A stretch of DNA of 20,244 nt from Rhodobacteraceae bacterium UBA1943 (GTDB taxonomy: Bacteria > Pseudomonadota > Alphaproteobacteria > Rhodobacterales > Rhodobacteraceae): NCBI GenBank assembly GCA_002336845.1, contig DDEX01000116.1:3603-23846 (forward strand), read 5' to 3'. A program made the translations under genes and the position numbers. Under the pieces are notes generated by a model. That model saw nothing but the letters and a program-made list of their open reading frames with translations, made no database searches and had not been told where the DNA came from. Shown here piece after piece: positions 5,717 through 12,519 of this stretch. Positions within the stretch are counted from its first letter, which is position 1, and every line of letters begins with the position of its first letter.

Positions 5717-6589
5717 ATGCGTGAAGTGACCGTTGCCGCGACCCAGTTCGCCTGTTCGTGGGATCTGCCGAAGAATACGGACAAGGCCGAAGAGCTGATC
5801 CGCCGTGCCGCCGGGCAGGGGGCGAATGTGGTGCTGATCCAGGAGCTGTTCGGCGCGCCCTATTTCTGCATCGAGGAACGGGCCGAGTATTTTGCGCTGG
5901 CCCAGCCGATGGATGGGCATCCGCTGATCGCGCGGTTTGCGTCCTTGGCGAAGGAGTTGGGCGTGGTGCTGCCCTGTTCCTATTTCGAACGGGCGGGGCA
6001 GGCGCATTTCAACTCGGTTGCCATGATCGATGCCGACGGGCGCGTGATGGGCAACTATCGCAAGAGCCATATCCCGCAAGGTCCGGGCTATGAGGAGAAA
6101 TATTACTTCTCTCCGGGCGATACCGGGTTTCGGGTGTGGGATACCGCCTTTGGCCGGATCGGCGTGGGGATTTGCTGGGACCAGTGGTTCCCGGAATGCG
6201 CCCGTGCCATGGCGTTGCTGGGGGCGGAGATGTTGCTTTATCCCACGGCCATCGGGTCGGAGCCGCCCAGCCCCGGCTATGACAGCCAGCCGCATTGGGA
6301 GATGGCGATGCGCGGCCATGCGGCGGCGAATATCATGCCGGTCATTGCCAGCAACCGCGTTGGAACCGAGGCGGCGCCGGGTGGCACCGAGGTTACCTTC
6401 TACGGATCGAGCTTTATTGCCGACCAGACCGGGGCGTTGATGGCAAAGGCAGGGCGGGACGAGGAAGAGGTGCTGCTGCACCGCTTTGATCTGGAGGCGA
6501 TTGCCGCCTTGCGGGCGTCCTGGGGGCTGTTTCGCGACCGGCGGCCCCATGTCTATGGGGCGGTGGCCACGCTGGACGGGCGCAGCTAG
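5717..6589 (+). CDS. aguB: N-carbamoylputrescine amidase
   Basis: A 290-residue nitrilase-superfamily amidase, the usual length for AguB, hydrolysing N-carbamoylputrescine to putrescine, CO2 and ammonia. The Glu-Lys-Cys triad is visible: E43 (LIQELFGAPYFC), K116 (YRKSHIPQGPGYEEK) and C153 (GVGICWDQWFPECAR). The GPGYEEKYYFSPGD and CWDQWFPE stretches are characteristic of this branch rather than of beta-ureidopropionase or generic nitrilases. The frame is open upstream to 5648, but that part is the interspersed repeat; ATG 5717 with AAGGGGA upstream gives the family start MREVTVAATQ. In the usual pathway agmatine deiminase supplies its substrate; that gene is not in this window. With the ornithine decarboxylase upstream, two putrescine routes may be clustered here. 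Confidence 0.93.
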   Translation: MREVTVAATQFACSWDLPKNTDKAEELIRRAAGQGANVVLIQELFGAPYFCIEERAEYFALAQPMDGHPLIARFASLAKELGVVLPCSYFERAGQAHFNSVAMIDADGRVMGNYRKSHIPQGPGYEEKYYFSPGDTGFRVWDTAFGRIGVGICWDQWFPECARAMALLGAEMLLYPTAIGSEPPSPGYDSQPHWEMAMRGHAAANIMPVIASNRVGTEAAPGGTEVTFYGSSFIADQTGALMAKAGRDEEEVLLHRFDLEAIAALRASWGLFRDRRPHVYGAVATLDGRS

Positions 6590-6616
6590 TCAGGGTGTGA
6601 CTGATCAGGGCGTGAC
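6590..6616. repeat. Short tandem duplication at the tonB 3' end
   Basis: TCAGGGTGTGAC (6590-6601) and TCAGGGCGTGAC (6605-6616) repeat with a 15-nt period and one mismatch. On the minus strand each copy reads Val-Thr-Pro-stop in the tonB frame, so the last codons and stop of tonB have been duplicated. The element fills the 15-bp gap between the convergent aguB and tonB genes. Confidence 0.7.
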
Positions 6617-7384
6617 GGTCACGGATTTGTCGATCTGGCCCGACTTGCCATCAGGCCTTTCCGGCAGCGCGGGCGCTCGGCGGGCCTGGGCAAGAAGGGC
6701 GGCATCAAGCTGCGCGTTGCCGGTGGAACCGATGAGTTTCGCCCCGGTGATCTGCCCCGAAGCCGCGATCTGAAAGCGGATCGTCACCTGCCCCCTGGCG
6801 TCATAGCTGCCCCTGCGCATGTGCCGGTCAAGCCGCTGGCTGGCCTTGGCCGCCCATTTCTGCATCGCCGAAGCGATCACGCCATCGCCCTTGGCCGTTG
6901 CGGTGCTGGTTGCTGCCGGGGCCGGTTTGTTTGCCTTTTGCGCAACCTTGGCAGGCTTTTGCCGGGGCGCTTCCTTTACAGGTTTTGCAGGCCGTTCGGG
7001 TCTGGCCGCAAGTGCCTCGGGTTGCGGGGGGGCATCGGGCAGGTCGGTCAGGGTTTCCCTGTCAGGCAGTGTCAGGTTCGGTGTGTCCTCGGCGGGGGCG
7101 CTTGGAGGCGGGGGGGCTTTGTCCGCATCGGGGGCCGCCTGCATTTCAAGCGTCTGGAGCGGGCTGGCAGGCTGCGGCACGGGTGGCTCTGATACCGCGA
7201 GCGCCGGAGGCAGTGGCGGCAGGTCCAGCAGGATGGTGCTTTCGCTGGTGCCGGTGCCGACACGGCCGCCCAGCCAGTTGGCAAGTGCCGCGGTGGAAAC
7301 TGCAAGCAAGGCCGCCAGCGTCGCGGCAGCCAGCCAGCCCAAAGGCTCAAGATGCGCGCGGCGATGAGAGGACCAGTCGGTCAC
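6605..7384 (-). CDS. tonB: TonB family energy transducer
   Basis: A 259-residue inner-membrane protein that carries proton-motive energy from ExbB-ExbD to outer-membrane receptors. Layout: a short cytoplasmic tail; one membrane anchor at about residues 15-36 (LGWLAAATLAALLAVSTAALANWL); a long Pro/Ala/Lys-rich periplasm-spanning section (about 50-165); and a C-terminal TonB domain (about 170-255) with 'YDARGQVTIRFQIAASGQI', 'GSTGNAQLDAALLAQARRA' and PALPERPDGK. The GTG start overlaps the exbD stop as GTGA, confirming the operon exbB-exbD-tonB. TolA is the main alternative, but the C-terminal domain fits TonB better. No receptor gene is present, so the transported ligand (iron siderophore, haem, cobalamin) cannot be inferred. 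Confidence 0.9.
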   Translation of the reverse strand: MTDWSSHRRAHLEPLGWLAAATLAALLAVSTAALANWLGGRVGTGTSESTILLDLPPLPPALAVSEPPVPQPASPLQTLEMQAAPDADKAPPPPSAPAEDTPNLTLPDRETLTDLPDAPPQPEALAARPERPAKPVKEAPRQKPAKVAQKANKPAPAATSTATAKGDGVIASAMQKWAAKASQRLDRHMRRGSYDARGQVTIRFQIAASGQITGAKLIGSTGNAQLDAALLAQARRAPALPERPDGKSGQIDKSVTVTP

Positions 7385-7815
7385 GGCCCGATGCCTGACT
7401 GTGCGGCATCCAGACCGACCAGCGCCACCTTCAGATAGCCCGCCGCTCGCAGCAGGTTCATCACCTGCATGATCTGGCCATAGGGCACGGCCTGATCGGC
7501 GCGCAGGAAAATCCGGGTGTCATGTTTGCGCCCCGTCGTGTCATCTAGGGCAATACCAAGGGCGTCCCGTGCCACCGGGGCGTCGCCCAGCGACAGGGCA
7601 AGATCGCGCTGGATGGTCAGGAAGACCGGCTTGTCTGGATTGGGCGTGGCTTGCACGGTCGAGGCGGGCAGATCGACCGGCACGCCAACGGTTGCAAGCG
7701 GGGCCGCCACCATGAAGACGATCAGCAGCACCAACATCACGTCGATGAAGGGCGTGACGTTGATCTCGTGCAGTTCCTCGATGTCGTCCCCGCCGCCGCG
7801 AATGCCCCCTGCCAT
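7381..7815 (-). CDS. exbD: ExbD/TolR family biopolymer transport protein
   Basis: A 144-residue protein with the ExbD layout: an N-terminal cytoplasmic tail, one transmembrane helix at about residues 21-43 (NVTPFIDVMLVLLIVFMVAAP) containing the essential proton-path aspartate at D25, and a periplasmic domain to the end. It forms the proton channel with ExbB that drives TonB. It begins 3 nt after the exbB stop, and its own stop overlaps the tonB GTG. The preceding GGGGGC in the exbB end can act as Shine-Dalgarno. TolR is the alternative family name, but the adjacent tonB favours ExbD. Confidence 0.93.
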   Translation of the reverse strand: MAGGIRGGGDDIEELHEINVTPFIDVMLVLLIVFMVAAPLATVGVPVDLPASTVQATPNPDKPVFLTIQRDLALSLGDAPVARDALGIALDDTTGRKHDTRIFLRADQAVPYGQIMQVMNLLRAAGYLKVALVGLDAAQSGIGP

Positions 7816-7818
7816 GGC

Positions 7819-8724
<906 letters not shown>

Positions 8725-8743
8725 CTGGACCGCTGTTTTTGCC

Positions 8744-8775
8744 GGGGCTTTGCGGGTGATAGCTGCAAAAGCCCC
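8744..8775. repeat. Inverted repeat upstream of exbB
   Basis: GGGGCTTTGC (8744-8753) and GCAAAAGCCCC (8765-8775) pair over 10 bp with one bulged base, loop 11 nt. It lies between the DUF1624 stop and the exbB start, both read on the minus strand. There is no U-tract after it on the minus strand, so it is not a standard terminator. It could be a leader hairpin or operator. Confidence 0.55.
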
Positions 8776-8799
8776 AAAGGAAAACCCGGCTGCGGGGGC

Positions 8800-9537
8800 T
8801 TAGTGCAGATAGCGCGCGTAAAGGCCGATCAGCCCGAACAGGATCGGTTGATGCAAGAGATAAATGATCAGGCTGTGCTGGCCGGGCCAGGCCAGCGCGC
8901 GTATCGGGCGGCTGGTGTGCGTCGGCCATCGTGCCAGCCACGCCCACAGGCCAATACCCGTGCCCAGCCGGCCAAGCGCCACCCCGATCAGAACCGGGGC
9001 AAACCAGGGGAAGACGGGCTCGAAATCAACCGTCCAGGTCGGTTCGGTGTGCAGGCCGATAAAGCGCAGCAGGGGCGCGTTCATCGCCTCGGTCGGCAAA
9101 ACGTAAGACGCCCAGATCACCGCCACGCCCGCTGCCGCAGTCACGGGCCAGGGCAGACGCAGGAAAGGCAACGCCAGCAGGCTGAAAAGGGCGATGGCGT
9201 GCAGAATTCCGAAGAACACCCAGGATTCGGGCAGGGCGATGCGGGTGCCGATCGAGACCAGTGCCGCCGCCGCCGCGACCTTGAGCCAGCGGCGCCAGAA
9301 GGCGGGCCAGCGAATGCCTTGCCCATGCGCCAGCCACAGTGAGACCCCGACAAGCCCCAGGAAGGAAGAGGCCACCACCCGCGCGTGCCAGTAAAGCCAG
9401 CCCGACACCGCGAATTCCGGCGGAACCAGCCCGAACATCTGTAGATCATAAAGGAAGTGATAGGCCGCCATGCCCAAAAGGGCGGCGGTGCGGGCAATAT
9501 CAAGCGCGGCAATGCGCGAAGCGGGTGCAGATGTCAT
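8800..9537 (-). CDS. DUF1624 (heparan-alpha-glucosaminide N-acetyltransferase-like) membrane protein
   Basis: A 245-residue integral membrane protein with about seven hydrophobic helices. The first segment, 'RIAALDIARTAALLGMAAYHFLYDL', matches the start of the DUF1624/HGSNAT-like acyltransferase-3-related family (catalytic domain). 'WVFFGILHAIALFSLLALPF' and the closing 'GQHSLIIYLLHQPILFGLI' are also typical. Related proteins transfer acetyl groups across membranes, but most bacterial members, including this one, have no known substrate. There is no recognisable Shine-Dalgarno before ATG 9537; a copy of the interspersed repeat begins 8 nt upstream. It lies downstream of gltA on the same strand, separated by a likely terminator and the repeat. 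Confidence 0.85.
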   Translation of the reverse strand: MTSAPASRIAALDIARTAALLGMAAYHFLYDLQMFGLVPPEFAVSGWLYWHARVVASSFLGLVGVSLWLAHGQGIRWPAFWRRWLKVAAAAALVSIGTRIALPESWVFFGILHAIALFSLLALPFLRLPWPVTAAAGVAVIWASYVLPTEAMNAPLLRFIGLHTEPTWTVDFEPVFPWFAPVLIGVALGRLGTGIGLWAWLARWPTHTSRPIRALAWPGQHSLIIYLLHQPILFGLIGLYARYLH

Positions 9538-9544
9538 ATGTCGA

Positions 9545-9600
9545 AGCCGGGGGTTTCACACCCCCGGACCCCCGTGGGATATTTGTGCCAATGTGAAAGG
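9545..9600 (+). repeat. Interspersed palindromic repeat, copy 2
   Basis: Core hairpin: CCGGGGGT (9547-9554), loop TTCAC, ACCCCCGG (9560-9567), then ACCCCCGTGGGATATTT and TGCCAATGTGAAAGG. About 40 bases are identical to copy 3 apart from one position. It is located between gltA and the DUF1624 gene (both minus strand), directly upstream of the DUF1624 start. It points in the same absolute direction as copies 1 and 3. Confidence 0.92.
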
Positions 9601-9602
9601 CG

Positions 9603-9632
9603 AAAGCCGCCTCCGGTCAGGGAAGCGGCTTT
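9603..9632 (-). terminator. Candidate gltA terminator
   Basis: AAAGCCGC (9603-9610) pairs with GCGGCTTT (9625-9632) over 8 bp, extendable by three pairs past one mismatch. It lies 33 nt downstream of the gltA stop. On the minus strand the T-rich arm is the 3' arm and is followed by CGCCTTTCAC, so the U-tract is short. A transcript-ending or -stabilising hairpin is likely. Confidence 0.6.
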
Positions 9633-9664
9633 GCCGGACAAGTTCAAGGCCGATCAGCGCCAGA

Positions 9665-10960
9665 TCAGCGGTGGCGCAGATCGACGTAATCGCGCTGGGT
9701 CGGGCCGACATACAATTGGCGCGGGCGGCCAATCTTCTGGTTCTTTTCGGCGATCATCTCTTTCCACTGCGAAATCCAGCCGACGGTGCGCGAAATCGCG
9801 AAGATCGGCGTGAACATCGAGGTGGGGAAACCCATCGCATCAAGGATGATACCCGAATAGAAATCGACGTTCGGATAGAGCTTTTTCGAGACGAAATAGT
9901 CATCCGACAGCGCGATGCGTTCCAGTTCCTTGGCAACCTGAAGCGTGGGGTTGTTGTGGATGCCCAAAAGATCCAGCACCTCGTCGGCCGATTGCTTCAT
10001 CACCTTGGCGCGCGGGTCGAAGTTCTTATAGACGCGGTGGCCAAAGCCCATCAGGCGGAAGCCAGAGTTCTTGTCTTTCGCCTTGGCGATATATTCGGGG
10101 ATGCGGTCAACCGTCCCGATCTCGCGCAGCATTTCCAGGCAGGCCTGGTTGGCGCCGCCGTGGGCCGGGCCCCAAAGGCAGGCGATGCCCGCCGCGATGC
10201 AGGCGAACGGGTTGGCACCTGACGAGCCTGCCAGACGCACCGTCGAGGTCGAGGCGTTCTGTTCATGGTCGGCGTGCAGCATCATGATCCGGTCCATCGC
10301 CTTGGCGAGAACCGGGTTGACCACATAATCCTCGGCCGGGACCGAGAAGCACATGTTCAGGAAGTTGCCCGCATAGCTGAGCGAGTTCTTCGGATAGACG
10401 AAGGGCTGGCCGACCGAATATTTATAAGCCATCGCGGCGATGGTCGGCAGTTTGGCGACCAGACGGATCGCGGCGACCTCACGCTGCCATTCGTCGTTGA
10501 TATCGAGCGAGTCGTGATAGAAAGCCGACATTGCGCCCACGACGCCCACCATGGTGGCCATCGGATGCGCGTCACGGCGGAAGCCACGGAAGAACTGGTG
10601 CATCTGTTCATGCACCATGGTGTGGCGCGTCACGCGATTCTCGAAATCGGCCAGCTGGGCGGCGGTCGGCAGTTCGCCGTAAAGAAGCAGGAAGCAGACT
10701 TCGAGATAAGAGGACTTTTCTGCCAGTTGCTCAATCGGGTAGCCCCGGTGCAGCAGCTCTCCCTTGTCGCCGTCGATATAGGTGATCGCGCTTTCGCAAG
10801 CTGCGGTCGAAGTGAAGCCCGGATCGAAGGTAAAGACATCCGCCTCGCCGTAAAGCTTGCGGATATCCAGCACCTCGGTTCCGACGGTGGGCGAAAGGAC
10901 AGGCAGGTCGAATGTCTTGTCGTCCAGCGTCAGTTTGGCGGTGCGGTTGGTGTCAGCCAT
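9665..10960 (-). CDS. gltA: Citrate synthase
   Basis: A 431-residue type II (Gram-negative, hexameric, NADH-sensitive class) citrate synthase, condensing oxaloacetate and acetyl-CoA at the entry of the TCA cycle. Catalytic residues are in place: H267 in GPAHGGANQA, H308 in GFGHRVYKNFDP and D366 in VDFYSGIILDAMG, close to the E. coli numbering (264, 305, 362). 'LHADHEQNASTSTVRLAGSS' and the N-terminal beta-domain region, about 60 residues with 'TFDPGFTSTAACESAITYID', also match. AGGGGG lies a few bases before ATG 10960. It is transcribed in the same direction as gltX with a 75-bp gap holding an inverted repeat (10985-11005). Length and motifs are entirely standard. Confidence 0.98.
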   Translation of the reverse strand: MADTNRTAKLTLDDKTFDLPVLSPTVGTEVLDIRKLYGEADVFTFDPGFTSTAACESAITYIDGDKGELLHRGYPIEQLAEKSSYLEVCFLLLYGELPTAAQLADFENRVTRHTMVHEQMHQFFRGFRRDAHPMATMVGVVGAMSAFYHDSLDINDEWQREVAAIRLVAKLPTIAAMAYKYSVGQPFVYPKNSLSYAGNFLNMCFSVPAEDYVVNPVLAKAMDRIMMLHADHEQNASTSTVRLAGSSGANPFACIAAGIACLWGPAHGGANQACLEMLREIGTVDRIPEYIAKAKDKNSGFRLMGFGHRVYKNFDPRAKVMKQSADEVLDLLGIHNNPTLQVAKELERIALSDDYFVSKKLYPNVDFYSGIILDAMGFPTSMFTPIFAISRTVGWISQWKEMIAEKNQKIGRPRQLYVGPTQRDYVDLRHR

Positions 10961-10984
10961 TATAGTCCCCCTGGTGTGCAGCCG

Positions 10985-11005
10985 CAGGCATAGCCCGGGT
11001 GCCTG
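10985..11005. repeat. Inverted repeat between gltX and gltA
   Basis: CAGGCA (10985-10990), 9 nt, TGCCTG (11000-11005): a perfect 6-bp inverted repeat, 24 nt upstream of the gltA start. There is no U-tract on the minus strand. It could be an operator for gltA or part of a weak gltX terminator. Confidence 0.4.
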
Positions 11006-11035
11006 AACACTTTCTTGACAAAAGGGGGCGACCGA

Positions 11036-12442
11036 TCAGGCAGACGCCTCCTTGAGCCTCGCGATCGTTTCGTCCTGACCGATGACAAGCATCATGTCAA
11101 AAACGCTGGGTGTGGCGCTGCGGCCTGCCAGCGCGGCCCGCAGGGGTTGCGCCAACTTGCCAAAGCCGATCCCGTTTTCAGCCGCGACATCATTCAGGAT
11201 CGACTCCAGCGCGTCCTTTGTCCAGCTAACATTTTGCAGGCGCGGCGTCAACGATTTCAGTATACCACGGGATACTGAATCGAGCGCCTTTGCCGCGGCC
11301 TCATCCGGCACGATCGGGCGTGATGTTAGCGCAAAACGAGCCTTTTCAATCAGTTCCGGGAAGGTCTTCGCGCGATCCTTCACGCAGTAAAGGGCCTTGG
11401 CCAAGAGGTCATACTGCCCCTCGGTCAGCGCGGATCGCCCTGCGGCTGCAAGGTAGCCCTGCAATTCTTGCAGCAGTGCAGCGTCGGGCATCATCGCAAT
11501 GTGATGGCCGCAGACGTTTTCCAGCTTTTTGAAATCCAGCCGCGCGGGCGACCGGCCGATTCCCTCGAGGTCGAAGATTTTCTTCGCCTCATCCGTGGTG
11601 AAGATTTCGGCATCGCCATGCGCCCAGCCAAGGCGGGTCAGATAGTTGCGCATCCCGGCGGCGGGATAGCCCATCGCCTGATAATCATGCACGCCGGTTG
11701 CGCCATGGCGCTTGGACAGCTTCTTGCCGTCCGGCCCGTGGATCAGCGGGATATGGGCCCAGACCGGCACCGCCCAGCCCATCGCATCATAGACCATCTG
11801 CTGGCGCGCGGCGTTGTTCAGGTGGTCATCGCCGCGGATCACATGGGTCACGCCCATGTCATGATCATCCACCACCACGGCCAGCATATAGGTGGGCGTG
11901 CCATCGGACCGCAGCACGATCATGTCGTCCAGCGTGGCATTCTGGATGGTAACGGTGCCTTGCACCTTGTCGTCGATCAGCGTCTCGCCCGTGCGGGGCG
12001 CTTTCATGCGGATCACATAGGGCGCATCGGGGTAGGTGATGGGATCGGCGTCGCGCCAGGGTGACAGGAACACCGGATAGCTGACACCACGCGCCTTTTC
12101 GGCCTCACGGAAGGCCTCGATTTCGGCGGCGGTGGAAAAGCATTTGTAGGCGGTGCCGCGCGTCAGCATCTCATGCGCCACCTCGGCATGACGGGGGGCG
12201 CGGTCGAACTGGCTGACCACCTCGCCGTCCCAGTCAAGGCCCAGCCAGGTCAGGCCCTGAAGAATGGCCGCTGTCGCCTCGGGGGTTGACCGCTCGCGGT
12301 CGGTATCCTCGATCCGCAGCAGGAATTTGCCGCCCCGGCCGCGCGCGAAAAGCCAGTTGAACAGCGCAGTCCGCCCGCCGCCAATGTGCAGATAGCCGGT
12401 GGGCGAGGGGGCAAAGCGGGTGACGATCTGGCTGTCGGCCAT
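11036..12442 (-). CDS. gltX: Glutamate--tRNA ligase
   Basis: A 468-residue class I synthetase charging tRNA-Glu (in many Alphaproteobacteria one GltX copy also charges tRNA-Gln, with the amidotransferase GatCAB completing the reaction). Motifs: HIGG at 19-22 within RFAPSPTGYLHIGGGRTALF; 'LLRIEDTDRERSTPEA'; and the KLSKR loop at 241-245 (GPDGKKLSKRHGA). The C-terminal anticodon-binding helical domain spans about 320-468. The open frame continues upstream to 12808 with Pro/Arg-rich non-GltX sequence antisense to comEC, so ATG 12442 (MADSQIVTRFAPSP), with AAGG 9 nt upstream, is the start. It is divergent from comEC. Two gltX paralogues are common in this group; which one this is cannot be decided here. 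Confidence 0.97.
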   Translation of the reverse strand: MADSQIVTRFAPSPTGYLHIGGGRTALFNWLFARGRGGKFLLRIEDTDRERSTPEATAAILQGLTWLGLDWDGEVVSQFDRAPRHAEVAHEMLTRGTAYKCFSTAAEIEAFREAEKARGVSYPVFLSPWRDADPITYPDAPYVIRMKAPRTGETLIDDKVQGTVTIQNATLDDMIVLRSDGTPTYMLAVVVDDHDMGVTHVIRGDDHLNNAARQQMVYDAMGWAVPVWAHIPLIHGPDGKKLSKRHGATGVHDYQAMGYPAAGMRNYLTRLGWAHGDAEIFTTDEAKKIFDLEGIGRSPARLDFKKLENVCGHHIAMMPDAALLQELQGYLAAAGRSALTEGQYDLLAKALYCVKDRAKTFPELIEKARFALTSRPIVPDEAAAKALDSVSRGILKSLTPRLQNVSWTKDALESILNDVAAENGIGFGKLAQPLRAALAGRSATPSVFDMMLVIGQDETIARLKEASA

Positions 12443-12489
12443 GGGCGTTAACCTTGTGGAAACCATGTAGGGCGCAGGATTGCCGGGTT

Positions 12490-12518
12490 GGAATAGGCAA
12501 TAAGGGCGCGGGAAACAA
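12490..12518 (-). promoter_or_regulatory. Candidate gltX promoter
   Basis: Minus strand TTGTTT (12518-12513) and TATTCC (12495-12490) are separated by 17 nt, about 50 nt upstream of the gltX ATG in the comEC-gltX divergent gap. Consensus match is moderate. An ATTGCC/GGCAAT inverted repeat (12479-12484 with 12496-12501) overlaps it. Confidence 0.25.
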
Positions 12519-12519
12519 G

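Noticed and set aside
7019..7120. G-rich runs in the plus strand of tonB as a G-quadruplex or repeat element
   Set aside because: They are explained by the proline-rich coding sequence on the minus strand.
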